The notes below the pieces were generated by a model. It ran no database searches. It was not told the DNA's origin and was given only the letters and a program-made list of their open reading frames with translations. A stretch of 35,284 nt of DNA from Pedosphaera sp. GTDB taxonomy: Bacteria; Verrucomicrobiota; Verrucomicrobiia; Limisphaerales; DSYF01. Made by a program: the position numbers and the translations under genes. This document shows positions 9,814 through 18,634 of this stretch, piece by piece (position 1 is the first letter of the stretch; each line of letters starts with the position of its first letter). The DNA is taken from NCBI GenBank assembly GCA_017853715.1, contig JAFMIZ010000018.1, forward strand, positions 1 through 35,284, given 5' to 3'.

Positions 9814-9841
9814 TTGTCATGCGGCGGGGCGACACTAAAGT
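9814..9841 (+). promoter_or_regulatory. Candidate sigma-70-type promoter
   Basis: TTGTCA at 9814-9819 and TAAAGT at 9836-9841 are separated by 16 bp, a fair match to a housekeeping promoter. It lies in the 156-bp gap after guaA and 29 bp before the ATG of the small gene at 9871, so it could drive the small gene, pyrR and pyrB. Just upstream is a run of eight G (9794-9801) followed by seven A (9804-9810). This is a motif match only. Confidence 0.35.
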
Positions 9842-9870
9842 TTTCTCACAAGCCACGCGCAATTTTTGCC

Positions 9871-10098
9871 ATGTCAAATTCAGCCCAACGGCCTGACGCC
9901 AATGAGGACCTGCTGAAGCGATCCTCGCTGTATCGGGAATTCCTTGCTGAGCGCGAAGAAATCCTGCGGCACAAATGGCTGGAATCCGAGAAGGCGGGTT
10001 GCGACATCGGCTTCGAGCAGGCACTCACCGATTGGATCGTCAAGCATCGGGCCAAGTGGCGTAAGGAGCGGCAGGGCCCTCAACCGTCGCGCAATTGA
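9871..10098 (+). CDS. Small conserved-looking hypothetical protein
   Basis: The product has 75 residues and begins MSNSAQRPDANEDLL. Its core reads SSLYREFLAEREEILRHKW, then LESEKAGCDIGFEQALTDWI, which is strongly helical and charged. The pattern 'EILRHKW-x-SE-x-AG-x-DIG-x-ALTDWI' resembles a short helical segment I associate with DUF4032-type proteins, but that link is weak. A longer in-frame start at 9784 would add a stretch with no protein-like composition, so I use the ATG at 9871. It lies 80 bp before pyrR and probably shares its transcript, just ahead of the attenuator-like hairpin. No function can be assigned. Confidence 0.6.
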   Translation: MSNSAQRPDANEDLLKRSSLYREFLAEREEILRHKWLESEKAGCDIGFEQALTDWIVKHRAKWRKERQGPQPSRN

Positions 10099-10128
10099 CC
10101 CCCGCCGGGCTTGCATCCCGTTTAATCT

Positions 10129-10178
10129 GGGGCGATGATGCCTATGAAATCCGCCCCGGAGGGCGGTTTCTCATTTTT
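10129..10178 (+). promoter_or_regulatory. Putative pyr attenuator: terminator and competing antiterminator
   Basis: A G+C hairpin, CCGCCC (10151-10156), loop CGGA, GGGCGG (10161-10166), is followed by a T-rich stretch (10167-10178) ending at the pyrR ATG, like an intrinsic terminator. GGGGCG at 10129-10134 is perfectly complementary to CGCCCC at 10152-10157 and would disrupt that hairpin, so the two structures are mutually exclusive. A further small hairpin, CGGG (10106-10109) with CCCG (10117-10120), lies upstream. The hairpin also includes GGAGGG, the only Shine-Dalgarno-like stretch before pyrR. This fits PyrR- or translation-controlled attenuation, but I see no clear match to the Bacillus PyrR-binding loop. 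Confidence 0.5.
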
Positions 10179-10712
10179 ATGGCCGAAACCGTCAAATTGT
10201 TCGATGCCCCTACGCTCCAGCGCATGCTGACGCGCATGGCACATGAAATCGCCGAGAATCAGGACCAAGGCAATCAAGTCGTGGTGGTGGGCATTCAGGA
10301 CAGCGGTGTGCCCCTCGCCCGCCGATTGGCAGGCCTGCTGGAAAAGATATGGGGGCACCCCGTTCCTGCGGGCACGTTGGACATCACCCTTCACCGTGAT
10401 GATCTGGACCAGCGCGTCACCCCGCAATTACGCCCGACCGAAATGCCCTGCGATATCACTGGACGCACCGTGGTTCTGGTTGACGATGTGCTATTCAGCG
10501 GACGCACCATCCGCGCCGCACTTGATGCCCTCATGGACTTGGGACGCCCCGGCAGCATTCGCCTAGCCGTGTTGGTGGACCGGGGCCATCGGGAATTACC
10601 CATCCGCCCCGACTTCGTCGGCAAGAGCATCTCCACGGGCGCGGGGGAACGGGTTCATGTGGAATTAACCGAACTCGATGGACGCGACCTGGTAACCTTG
10701 GTGCGTGAATGA
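10179..10712 (+). CDS. pyrR: PyrR bifunctional regulator / uracil phosphoribosyltransferase
   Basis: This 177-residue protein is a PyrR homologue, an RNA-binding attenuator of pyrimidine genes with weak uracil phosphoribosyltransferase activity. The PRPP-binding motif is VVLVDDVLFSGRT at 98-110. Also typical are GIQDSGVPLARRL (39-50), DITLHRDDL (68-75) and the C-terminal VLVDRGHRELPIRPDFVGK. The ATG at 10179 gives the usual length and the typical start before KLFDAPTLQRML; earlier in-frame codons would place the attenuator hairpin inside the gene. pyrB follows 23 bp later, so the pair forms a pyr operon. PyrR is expected to respond to UMP/UTP, which fits the upstream hairpins. Confidence 0.94.
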   Translation: MAETVKLFDAPTLQRMLTRMAHEIAENQDQGNQVVVVGIQDSGVPLARRLAGLLEKIWGHPVPAGTLDITLHRDDLDQRVTPQLRPTEMPCDITGRTVVLVDDVLFSGRTIRAALDALMDLGRPGSIRLAVLVDRGHRELPIRPDFVGKSISTGAGERVHVELTELDGRDLVTLVRE

Positions 10713-10735
10713 TTTTCTGGCGGTGACGCCCCGCA

Positions 10736-11713
10736 ATGGGCAGCATGGCCAAAACGGGTGAATCGCTCATGGCCTGGAATCGCAAGCACCTGCTCGACAT
10801 CGAATCGCTGACGGCGGAGGAAATCACCACCGTCTTGGACACCGCTCTCGCCTTCAAGGCGGTGGGCGAACGCGCCATCAAAAAAGTCCCCGCCCTGCGC
10901 GGCAAGACCGTGGTCAATCTGTTCGTTGAGCCTTCGACCCGCACCCGCACCAGTTTCGAACTGGCCGAGCAGCGCCTCTCTGCTGACATCATCAATTTCA
11001 CCGCCGAAGCCTCCTCACTAAAAAAAGGTGAAACACTCAAGGACACCGCGCGAAATTTGGAAGCCATGAATGTGGACGTGATCGTCATCCGCCACTCTGC
11101 CAGCGGGGCCCCGCATTTTCTCTCCCGCGTTCTGAATGCCCATGTGGTCAATGCCGGTGACGGTGCGCACGAGCATCCCACGCAGGCGTTGCTGGATGTG
11201 TTCACCATCCGGGAAAAGAAGGGCTCCATCGCGGGCCTTAACGTCACCATTCTGGGCGACATCCTCTACAGCCGCGTGGCGCGCTCCGACATTTGGGCAC
11301 TGACCAAACTCGGCGCGAAAGTCACTTTGTGCGGGCCGGCCACGTTGGTGCCGAAAACATTTGAACAAATGGGCTGCCGCGTGACTCATAACATGGAGGA
11401 GGCCATCCGCGACGCGGATGTCATCAACCTCCTGCGCATCCAGCATGAACGCCAGCGCAAGACCATGTTCCCCAGCATCAACGAATACTCACGCCTCTTC
11501 GGCCTGGACAGGCAACGCCTTGGGCAAACCAAGCCCGACGCCCTCATCATGCACCCGGGCCCCATCAATCGTGGCGTGGAGATCGACAGCGACATCGCTG
11601 ACGGGGAACGGTCGGTCGTTCTGCAGCAAGTCACCAATGGACTCGCCGTTCGCATGGCCGTGCTATTTTTGGTCAATGGCGGGAAAGACCCGCAGGAAAT
11701 TTCCGCCAACTGA
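10736..11713 (+). CDS. pyrB: Aspartate carbamoyltransferase catalytic subunit
   Basis: The product has 325 residues and forms N-carbamoyl-aspartate from carbamoyl phosphate and aspartate, the committed step of pyrimidine synthesis. The carbamoyl-phosphate loop is [11 protein letters not shown] (from about residue 64). [12 protein letters not shown] and the late [11 protein letters not shown] motif are both present. Three in-frame starts compete: ATG 10736 (with GGTGA 10 bp upstream), 10745, and 10769 (also preceded by GGTGA, and giving the family-typical [11 protein letters not shown]). The true start may be 10769. No pyrI regulatory subunit is present, and pyrC does not follow directly. Confidence 0.97.
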   Translation: MGSMAKTGESLMAWNRKHLLDIESLTAEEITTVLDTALAFKAVGERAIKKVPALRGKTVVNLFVEPSTRTRTSFELAEQRLSADIINFTAEASSLKKGETLKDTARNLEAMNVDVIVIRHSASGAPHFLSRVLNAHVVNAGDGAHEHPTQALLDVFTIREKKGSIAGLNVTILGDILYSRVARSDIWALTKLGAKVTLCGPATLVPKTFEQMGCRVTHNMEEAIRDADVINLLRIQHERQRKTMFPSINEYSRLFGLDRQRLGQTKPDALIMHPGPINRGVEIDSDIADGERSVVLQQVTNGLAVRMAVLFLVNGGKDPQEISAN

Positions 11714-11721
11714 CTCCGGCC

Positions 11722-12300
11722 ATGAGCGCCAAAGCCCACTCACTTCGACTGTTCCTTTCCGAAATCGCCCGCGCTCCACGCCGGATGGGCACCGTCTGGC
11801 CCAGCTCCCCCGCCCTCGCCGAAGCCATGGCCCGCTGGCTGCCGACGAGTGCAACGGCTCCAGTGGTTGAACTAGGTCCCGGAACCGGCATCGTCACAGA
11901 AAAACTTCTGGAAGCTGGCTGGCCGGAGGAACGGCTCATTGCGGTGGAAAAATCCGAGCGCATGGCGGGCTATCTACAACACCGGTTTCCTCGCGCCCGA
12001 ATCCATCAGGGGGACGCCTTGCAGCTCGCGCGGTTGCTTGGCGACCAAAAAGTGGCCGGCGTGTTCTCCAGCTTGCCGTTGAAAGTATTTACCCCACAGG
12101 AAGCCGAGCAACTCACCCGTCAGATCGAGAGCGTCCTGCTCCCGGGCCACAACTGGATTCAATACAGCTACCAGATCGTCAATGGTCACGCGCCCTCCAG
12201 TTCGTTCCACGCGGTGGACTCCGAGATCGTCTGGCAAAATCTTCCACCAGCAAAGGTCAGCGTTTACAGGCGCGGCAACCAGCAGAGCCAAGGTTCTTAA
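11722..12300 (+). CDS. Class I SAM methyltransferase, phospholipid N-methyltransferase-like
   Basis: The product is a 192-residue methyltransferase. SAM motif I is VVELGPGTGIVTEKLL at about 48-63, with an acidic residue ending the second strand (IAVEKSERMAGYLQ) and a GDALQL motif III region. FSSLPLKVFTPQE takes the place of the catalytic loop and resembles the GLPLL loop of bacterial phosphatidylethanolamine N-methyltransferase (PmtA) and distant KsgA relatives. The N-terminal RMGTVWPSSPALAEAM also fits the PmtA group. The gene starts 8 bp after pyrB, so it may share that transcript although a metabolic link is not obvious. The substrate is inferred, not shown. Confidence 0.7.
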   Translation: MSAKAHSLRLFLSEIARAPRRMGTVWPSSPALAEAMARWLPTSATAPVVELGPGTGIVTEKLLEAGWPEERLIAVEKSERMAGYLQHRFPRARIHQGDALQLARLLGDQKVAGVFSSLPLKVFTPQEAEQLTRQIESVLLPGHNWIQYSYQIVNGHAPSSSFHAVDSEIVWQNLPPAKVSVYRRGNQQSQGS

Positions 12301-12340
12301 TCATACCCCGATCCTTAATCCCCGGCCTTGAGATTAAGAA
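12294..12340. terminator. Inverted repeat between convergent genes, possible bidirectional terminator
   Basis: TTCTTAATC at 12294-12302 and GATTAAGAA at 12332-12340 form a perfect 9-bp inverted repeat with a 29-bp spacer. A second copy of CTTAATC (12314-12320) can pair with GATTAAG (12332-12338) across only 11 bases. It spans the stop codon of the methyltransferase gene and lies 32 bp before the end of the converging spore-maturation-type gene. The stem is A+T-rich without a strong T-run, so terminator function is a modest guess. Confidence 0.35.
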
Positions 12341-12371
12341 TACGATGAAGAGGTAGATTAGGACAGAAGCC

Positions 12372-13688
12372 TCACCCAAACATTATCCGGCAAACAATCA
12401 CCGACATGGTGATACCCACCGCATCCGCCACCAACCCGGCGGGCAAAGCATGCCGCGGGCGCACCACGCCGACCGACCCAAAATAAACCGCCAAGACATA
12501 AAACGTCGTTTCGGAGCTGCCAAAAATGGTCCCCGCTGTGCGCGCCAAGAAAGAGTCCGCGCCATGCACTGCCGCAATGTCGGTCAGCACGCCCAGCGAT
12601 CCACTGCCGCTCAGCGGACGCATGAACGCCATCGGCAGCAGTTCAGTTGGAAACCCGATCGCTCCCAAAGCAGGTCCGAGCACCTGCGCAAGCATTTCAA
12701 TCCCGCCTGCCGCCCGGAACATCCCCACGGCGACTAGAATCGCTGCCAGATAAGGCATGATCTTCACCGCCACTTGAAATCCCTCCTTTGCGCCGTCCAC
12801 GAACTCCTCGTAAACCTTCACCCGGCGGAGCGCGGCAATCAGCGGAATCACGGACAGGAGAAAAGGGATGGCCATGACCGAGACCGCTTTGACCGCTGAC
12901 ACAAAAACGTATTCGTCAGCGGCTGCTCCACCGAACCACTGTGGAAACGTCATGCGCACGAATACAAACGCAAAGAAGAGGAGAAAGGCTGCCAAAATGG
13001 CTTTGGCCTGAGAAGTCATCGGGGCCGGCTCTGCCAGCAAAGGTTCCGCCGGCATCTCAGCCTCCGCTTTCGTGACACCCGGCTCATCCGCCACTGGCGG
13101 CAGCCGGAACATCGGTGCGCGCTGCAAAAGTTTCACGGCCGTGATGGCGCAGGCGGCAGCGGTGAAACTGGCGACCAGTGCCGTACCTACAATGGCCGTG
13201 GGCGATTGCGCACCGCCCGCCGCCAGCACGGCGATGGCAGTGATGGGAATCAATTGAATGCTCGACGTGTTGATCGCGAGGAAAGTGCACATGGCATTCG
13301 TCGCCGTGCCCGGTCGTGGATTGAGGGAGTCGAGCAGCTTCATGGCACGCAATCCCAGTGGCGTGGCGGCGTTACCCAGCCCAAGCATATTCGCCGACAT
13401 GTTCATCACCATCGCACCCATCGCGGGGTGCTCCGGAGGCACGTCAGGAAAAAGAAACCGCAACAACGGACGCAAACGACGCGCGAGTTCCTGCACCAAA
13501 CCGGCTCGTTCAGCCAGCCGCATCACCCCGAGCCACAAAGTCATCACGCCCGCCAGCGGCAGCGCGAGATTCACCACGGCATACGTTGCGCGCTCGATGG
13601 CTTCCTTGCCCACCGCCTCCAACCGTCCCTGCCAGCCGCCGACCAGAACAGCGAATAAAATCAGGGCGAGCCAGATGTAATTCAGCAT
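12372..13688 (-). CDS. Fused spore maturation protein SpmA-SpmB (nucleoside recognition domains)
   Basis: The product is a 438-residue membrane protein with two homologous halves. The N-terminal half (about 1-195) matches SpmA: GNAATPLGLRAMKLLDSLNP and FLAINTSSIQLIPITAIA. A Pro/Glu-rich linker (about 200-228) joins the SpmB-like half (about 230-438): RPLSGSGSLGVLTDIAAVHG and GTIFGSSETTFYVLAVYFGSVG. In Bacillus these are separate proteins needed for spore core dehydration. In non-sporulating Gram-negatives the fused form is known, and its role is unclear; small-molecule transport or cell-envelope function is possible. It converges on the methyltransferase gene and is divergent from the DJ-1-type gene. 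Confidence 0.88.
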   Translation of the reverse strand: MLNYIWLALILFAVLVGGWQGRLEAVGKEAIERATYAVVNLALPLAGVMTLWLGVMRLAERAGLVQELARRLRPLLRFLFPDVPPEHPAMGAMVMNMSANMLGLGNAATPLGLRAMKLLDSLNPRPGTATNAMCTFLAINTSSIQLIPITAIAVLAAGGAQSPTAIVGTALVASFTAAACAITAVKLLQRAPMFRLPPVADEPGVTKAEAEMPAEPLLAEPAPMTSQAKAILAAFLLFFAFVFVRMTFPQWFGGAAADEYVFVSAVKAVSVMAIPFLLSVIPLIAALRRVKVYEEFVDGAKEGFQVAVKIMPYLAAILVAVGMFRAAGGIEMLAQVLGPALGAIGFPTELLPMAFMRPLSGSGSLGVLTDIAAVHGADSFLARTAGTIFGSSETTFYVLAVYFGSVGVVRPRHALPAGLVADAVGITMSVIVCRIMFG

Positions 13689-13782
13689 ACGCGCAAGAGA
13701 TTACACGGGGACGGCACACACGCAAACTTCTCGCGCGACCCTGAATTTTGCGGCAGGCAGGGTGGCCAGCGCGCGACGAGTC

Positions 13783-13791
13783 TGCTAGAAT
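13783..13791 (+). promoter_or_regulatory. Candidate extended -10 element, possibly leaderless start
   Basis: TGC-TAGAAT (13783-13791) matches an extended -10 box (TGn-TAnAAT). Transcription would begin about 7 bp later, at the A of the ATG at 13798, giving a leaderless message for the DJ-1-type gene. No Shine-Dalgarno sequence precedes this ATG, and there is no good -35 box, which extended -10 promoters can lack. This is pattern evidence only. Confidence 0.3.
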
Positions 13792-13797
13792 CCTCCC

Positions 13798-14340
13798 ATG
13801 AAGAAACGTGTGCTCTGCCTGCTGGCCACCGGCTTCGAGGAGATTGAAACCGTCGCGCCCATCGACCTGCTTCGCCGTGCCGAGTCAGAAGTGGTCATCG
13901 CCGCCCTTGGCGGTGAGAAGCTCGTGACGGGACGCAGCGGCATCTCCATTGAAGCCGACGCCATGCTCGCGGAAGTCGCTGATCAGGAATTTGACGCGCT
14001 CCTCATTCCTGGCGGCCCCGGCGTCAAAGCCCTCCGCACCGACGGTCGCCCAGCCCAGCTTGCCAAACAATTCACCGCGCAAAACAAACTCGTCGCCGCG
14101 ATTTGCGCCGCCCCCACCGTGCTTGCCGACGCCGGTTTGCTCGCCAACCGCCGCTTCACCGCCCACTTCTCCGTCCACAACGAATTGCCCGGGGCCTTGG
14201 CTGATGCACGCGTGGTCAAAGACGGCAATCTCATCACCTCACGCGGTGCCGGAACAGCTGTCGAGTTCGGGATCGCCCTCGTCGCCGAACTACATGGCCA
14301 GGAAAAGTCAGCCGAAGTAACCAAGGCAATCATGCTGTAG
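13798..14340 (+). CDS. DJ-1/PfpI family protein (YajL/ThiJ-like)
   Basis: The product has 180 residues and the DJ-1 fold. Cys103 in VAAICAAP is the conserved nucleophile at the elbow, and the acidic partner is in GFEEIE (Glu14/Glu15), which stabilises the cysteine in this family. LLIPGGPG and the late [18 protein letters not shown] region complete the signature. Family members act as oxidative-stress proteins or deglycases, a function that is still debated. The gene lies 97 bp before a GalU-like gene and may be transcribed with it. The usual second His is not clear; only HFS at about 123-125 is nearby. Confidence 0.93.
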   Translation: MKKRVLCLLATGFEEIETVAPIDLLRRAESEVVIAALGGEKLVTGRSGISIEADAMLAEVADQEFDALLIPGGPGVKALRTDGRPAQLAKQFTAQNKLVAAICAAPTVLADAGLLANRRFTAHFSVHNELPGALADARVVKDGNLITSRGAGTAVEFGIALVAELHGQEKSAEVTKAIML

Positions 14341-14437
14341 GGCCACCGCAGGATTTGCCCCACCCCGAGTCATCCGGAGTTTTTTGTCGCCACCCACCGC
14401 CGACGCGGCAAACTGTCACCGCAATTCAGCACCCGCC

Positions 14438-15274
14438 ATGAACATTCGCAAAGCTGTCATCACCGCCGCCGGCGCCAGTCAACGCACCTTGCCGCTTCAA
14501 ACTTTGGTGGATCGTGATGGCACAACCAAAACCGCACTTGCCATCATTGTGGAGGAAGCGCTTGGTTCCGGAACCGAGGAAATCTGCGTAGTCGTGCATC
14601 CAGGCGATGCCGAAACTTATCGCAAGGCAGCAGGCGCCCATAGCCAACGGCTGCAATTTGTCGAGCAGACCGAAGCGCGTGGTTACGGAGACGCCGTCTG
14701 GTGCGCTCATCAATTTACTGGTGACGATCCTTTCCTATTGCTGGTGGGCGACCATCTGTATCTGAGCCGGGAGACGCGTGGTTGCGCCCGTCAACTCGTC
14801 GAGGTGGCAGCGGCAGAGAACTGTGCCGTATCCGCCGTGCAAGCTACGCACGAAAGCAAGTTGCCTTACTACGGCGTGGTAGGCGGAAGACTCGCAGATC
14901 ATCGCAAAGGACTCTATCTGATCTCGGAGGTTATGGAGAAACCCACCCCCACCGTGGCCGAGCAGCGCCTGATCGTGCCTGGCTTGCGTGCGGGGAACTA
15001 TCTTTGCTTCTTTGGCATGCACGTGTTGACGCCAGCGGTGGTCAAGTCATTGGCGGCGGACCGGGCGGCGGGTGGAAAAATGCACCTCAGCCATTCCCTA
15101 ATGAAGCTGGCCGAGCGCGAACGTTACCTTGCCTGCGAATTGCAGGGGCGCCGGTTCGACATTGGCCTCAAATACGGACTGCTCAACGCCCAGCTCGCGT
15201 TCGCCCTGAGCAGCCCGGACCGCTCGGAAATCCTCTCCGGCCTCGTTGAATTGCTCGCCCAGGAAGCGCGTTGA
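14438..15274 (+). CDS. GalU-like sugar-phosphate nucleotidyltransferase
   Basis: The product has 278 residues and a nucleotidyltransferase fold of the glucose-1-phosphate uridylyl/thymidylyl group. The N-terminus [12 protein letters not shown] corresponds to the nucleotide-binding G-x-G-T-R loop, but the usual Gly-Thr is Ser-Gln (GASQR). The following 'LPxTK...PKE-LP' segment is replaced by [24 protein letters not shown] (about 99-105) supplies the metal-binding Asp. [19 protein letters not shown] and [15 protein letters not shown] follow in GalU-like order, with [13 protein letters not shown] at the end as in GalU (DCGxKxGYxxA). It sits 27 bp upstream of a large kinase-pyrophosphorylase gene and is probably in its operon. 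ATG 14438 is preferred over 14384, which adds non-conserved residues. Confidence 0.85.
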   Translation: MNIRKAVITAAGASQRTLPLQTLVDRDGTTKTALAIIVEEALGSGTEEICVVVHPGDAETYRKAAGAHSQRLQFVEQTEARGYGDAVWCAHQFTGDDPFLLLVGDHLYLSRETRGCARQLVEVAAAENCAVSAVQATHESKLPYYGVVGGRLADHRKGLYLISEVMEKPTPTVAEQRLIVPGLRAGNYLCFFGMHVLTPAVVKSLAADRAAGGKMHLSHSLMKLAERERYLACELQGRRFDIGLKYGLLNAQLAFALSSPDRSEILSGLVELLAQEAR

Positions 15275-15301
15275 CCGGCCACAACGCCACCCGCACCGCG
15301 C

Positions 15302-18300
15302 ATGACCACTCGCCTCATCGAAATCATCACCGCCACCGATCCATTGGTGCGCAATCAATCGCTGGAAGCCCTCTGCGAGAGGGCCTCCGCAACAGAGCTG
15401 ATCGCGGCTTGCACCGAGCTCGATGCCTTCCGCCGACGCAGCAACAACCTCTACGAACGGGTTCGAGCACTTTTTTTCCTCTATGCGATCCATCGGTTTC
15501 ATCTACCTGAAAAGCTGTCCGCTGGCGACCATAACGCGATGATTCCCTTTCGCGGCTTCGAGCATCTGCTGCAGCGCCGCTTCGAGGAAGCAACCGATGA
15601 ATTCCTCGCAGTTCAAGCGGCCAGTGGCGCCAGCGACGCCATTTCCAGCGCACTGGCTGCCACCTACCAACGACTCGCGTTTCAGACGCTAGCCGATCAG
15701 GTGCGTCGTAGCGTGCGCTCCGTGCGTGGCAACCAGTGGATGTTTCGGATGGGCCACCCGGCGGACCATCCGTTGCGGCTGCGCTCGGAACTGCGCCAGC
15801 GCGCCGCCAATGGCAGTTATCCGGTCCTGCGCGAATCCACACCGGTGCGCATGGATCTCAGCCACTCGGGCTGGAGCGATATTTTCTTCCTGGGCATGGA
15901 TTTCCCCGAGGGCGCAAGGGTGCTGAATGTTTCCATCGACCTTGGGGTGCATGGGCGCGACACCAAAACCCGACCACCGGTGGAAGCCTGCCTGCGCGTG
16001 ATTGACGAACCCGTGTTGCGCCTGACCAGCGTGGACTTGGGGGCCAGCGCGAACATCACCGAACTCGCGGAGGTGTTCGACTTCGCGCGTGATTACCTTG
16101 GCTTGCTCAAGGCGGCAGTCATCGCTGCGGGCATCGTGCCGCCGGGCATTGAAGGTTCCGGACAAAGTCTTGCGGATCTACTCGCTCAAGTCGTGGGGCC
16201 GGGCTGCGGGTTGGAGATTGTGAGCCACGTGAACGACATCCCCAAAGGCTCGCGCCTGGCTGTTTCCACCAACCTGCTTGCGGCGTTGATTTCCGTTTGC
16301 ATGCGAGCCACGGGTCAGGCGACCGCGCTCACGGGCGCATTGACGGAAGATGAACGTCGTTTGGTGCTGGCGCGCGCGCTGTTGGGTGAATGGCTGGGCG
16401 GCTCGGGCGGCGGCTGGCAAGATTCCGGCGGTGTGTGGCCCGGAATGAAATTGATCTGTGGCGCCGCCGCGGTGGAGGGCGATCCCGAGTTTGGCATCAG
16501 CCGGGGCCGCTTGATGCCCGCGCACCGAGTCTTGAATGAGCCGGACGTCCTGCCCGAAACACGCGAACGTTTACAACAGAGCCTGGTGTTGGTCCACGGC
16601 GGCATGGCACAAAATGTCGGCCCCATTCTGGAGATGGTCACGGAGAAGTATCTCCTGCGTTCTGCCGCTGAATGGGCCGGGCGTCAGCAGGCCATCGGCG
16701 TGCTGGACGACATCTTGGTTGCCCTCCGCGAGGGCGACGTGCGGCGCGTCGGGGAACTGACCACACGCAACTTCGGCGAGCCGATCCAGACCATCATACC
16801 CTGGGCGACCAATGCTTTTACCGAGACGGTCATCAACCGCGTGCGCGCCGAGTTCGGTCGGGATTTCTGGGGATTCTGGATGCTGGGTGGCATGTCGGGC
16901 GGCGGCATGGGATTCATCTTCGAGCCGGGCCAAAAGGCCCGCGCCCAGGAGCGTTTGCAGGAGATCATGTCGCAGGCAAAACGCGAATTGCAACACGCAC
17001 TGCCTTTCGCGATGGAACCGGTGGTTTACGACTTCGCCATCAATGAGCGAGGCACTTGGGCGGAGTTGTTGCGTGGCGAGGACGCTTTGCTGACGGGCGG
17101 ATACTATGCCCTCCACGTTCCCAGATGGCTGCGGGCCGATCCAAAGACACTGACCAGCGCGCGGCGCGCGGAGCTGGAGCAATTCAGCCTGGCCTGTCGC
17201 AACCGACCTGAATTGGAGCACATGATGCCGGCATTGTTCGAGCGATTGCTGCCACGTCCCAAGTCCGACGGAGGACGGAAGCAAACGCTGGAGGAATTGC
17301 TCGATCAAAACGGTTTCGACCGCGTGCAGCACGAGCAGATTCGCGAAGATTTAAAGCATGGCCGCGTCGGCATGGCGCAAAACCGCCTGCCTGTCAGCGC
17401 CAGCATTCAGGACGTGCAGGACGGTGACGTCTTCGATGCCGGCCGGCCGTTGGCCGATTCATACCGCGAAGCCGGGCTGGCAGCGCTCAAGTGCGGGGAA
17501 CTGGCCGTGGTGACCCTGGCCGCCGGGGTAGGCAGCCGCTGGACGCAGGGAGCCGGCGTGGTGAAAGCGTTGCACCCGTTCTGTAAATTCGATGGCGCGC
17601 ACCGCACCTTCATCGAGACGCACCTCGCCAAGAGCCGTCGCGTCAGCCAGCTCGCTGGCACGACACTGCCGCATGTCTTCACCACGAGCTACCTGACGCA
17701 CGCAGCGACCGAGGGTTTCTTGAAGCAACAGGAGAATTACCGCTACGCGGGACGATTGTTGCTTTCGCCGGGCCGCTCAATCGGCCTGCGCACCATTCCG
17801 ATGGTGCGCGACCTGCGCTTCCTCTGGGAGGAGATGCCGCAACAACGGCTCGATGAACAGCAGCAAAAAGTCCGCGACAGCTTGCGCGCCGCGCTCATCA
17901 ACTGGGCACGAACCACCGGTGAAGGCGGTGATTACACGGACAACCTGCCGGGCCAGTGCCTGCATCCCGTCGGCCACTGGTTCGAAGTGCCCAACCTGTT
18001 GCGCAATGGCGTGCTCGCCCGGTTGCTGCAGGAACGTCCGCAACTGCGCCACCTGATGCTGCACAACATCGATACGCTCGGGGCCGATGCGGACCCGGCG
18101 ATGTTCGGTCTGCACCTCGCCCAGGATGCCTGCCTGACCTTTGAAGTCATCACGCGCCGCCTGGAAGATCGCGGCGGCGGTCTCGCCCGCGTCAACGGTC
18201 AGGTCCGCTTGGTGGAAGGCCTTGCGATGCCGCGGGAGGAAGATGAATTCCAGCTGCGCTTCTACAATTCCAACACTTGCTGGATCAACATTGACCGGTT

Positions 18301-18625
18301 GTTGGAAGTGTTTCGCCTGAGCCGCACCGATTTGGACGACGCGAAAAAGGTTTCCGCGGCCGTCCGCACCGTCGCGGCGCGGATGCCCACTTATATCACC
18401 ATCAAAGACGTCAAGAAGCGCTGGGGACACGGCCAGGAAGATGTGTTCCCCGTCACCCAGTTTGAAAAGCTATGGGTGGACATGACAGCGCTGCCCGAAG
18501 TGAAGACTCAGTTCGCGGTCGTGCCACGACTGCGCGGCCAACAGCTCAAGGATCAGGCGCAGCTTGACGGCTGGCTGCGCGACGGTTCCGCCGCACATGT
18601 GGCCAGCCTGTGCCAGTGGAGCTAG
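15302..18625 (+). CDS. Fusion of GHMP-type sugar kinase and UDP-sugar pyrophosphorylase
   Basis: This 1107-residue protein has three parts. Residues 1-175 are helical and unrecognised. Residues about 178-690 look like a GHMP sugar kinase of the L-fucokinase type: [13 protein letters not shown] (from 180), [23 protein letters not shown] (313-323, the ATP loop), [13 protein letters not shown] (365-377) and [11 protein letters not shown] (about 528-540). Residues about 730-1107 match UTP-sugar-1-phosphate uridylyltransferases: [12 protein letters not shown] (from 735), [12 protein letters not shown] (from 920), [20 protein letters not shown] and [15 protein letters not shown] kinase followed by a pyrophosphorylase would turn a free sugar into a UDP-sugar, but the kinase ATP loop is degenerate (GSGLG-TS becomes GSRLAVST), so kinase activity is uncertain. 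The gene ends 9 bp from the converging regulator gene. Confidence 0.85.
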   Translation: MTTRLIEIITATDPLVRNQSLEALCERASATELIAACTELDAFRRRSNNLYERVRALFFLYAIHRFHLPEKLSAGDHNAMIPFRGFEHLLQRRFEEATDEFLAVQAASGASDAISSALAATYQRLAFQTLADQVRRSVRSVRGNQWMFRMGHPADHPLRLRSELRQRAANGSYPVLRESTPVRMDLSHSGWSDIFFLGMDFPEGARVLNVSIDLGVHGRDTKTRPPVEACLRVIDEPVLRLTSVDLGASANITELAEVFDFARDYLGLLKAAVIAAGIVPPGIEGSGQSLADLLAQVVGPGCGLEIVSHVNDIPKGSRLAVSTNLLAALISVCMRATGQATALTGALTEDERRLVLARALLGEWLGGSGGGWQDSGGVWPGMKLICGAAAVEGDPEFGISRGRLMPAHRVLNEPDVLPETRERLQQSLVLVHGGMAQNVGPILEMVTEKYLLRSAAEWAGRQQAIGVLDDILVALREGDVRRVGELTTRNFGEPIQTIIPWATNAFTETVINRVRAEFGRDFWGFWMLGGMSGGGMGFIFEPGQKARAQERLQEIMSQAKRELQHALPFAMEPVVYDFAINERGTWAELLRGEDALLTGGYYALHVPRWLRADPKTLTSARRAELEQFSLACRNRPELEHMMPALFERLLPRPKSDGGRKQTLEELLDQNGFDRVQHEQIREDLKHGRVGMAQNRLPVSASIQDVQDGDVFDAGRPLADSYREAGLAALKCGELAVVTLAAGVGSRWTQGAGVVKALHPFCKFDGAHRTFIETHLAKSRRVSQLAGTTLPHVFTTSYLTHAATEGFLKQQENYRYAGRLLLSPGRSIGLRTIPMVRDLRFLWEEMPQQRLDEQQQKVRDSLRAALINWARTTGEGGDYTDNLPGQCLHPVGHWFEVPNLLRNGVLARLLQERPQLRHLMLHNIDTLGADADPAMFGLHLAQDACLTFEVITRRLEDRGGGLARVNGQVRLVEGLAMPREEDEFQLRFYNSNTCWINIDRLLEVFRLSRTDLDDAKKVSAAVRTVAARMPTYITIKDVKKRWGHGQEDVFPVTQFEKLWVDMTALPEVKTQFAVVPRLRGQQLKDQAQLDGWLRDGSAAHVASLCQWS

Positions 18626-18634
18626 AGCAGGCGA

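Noticed and set aside
4903-11713. A single pyrimidine operon containing carA, pyrR and pyrB
   Set aside because: carA is on the opposite strand and about 4 kb away from pyrR, separated by guaA and envelope genes, so these are independent units.
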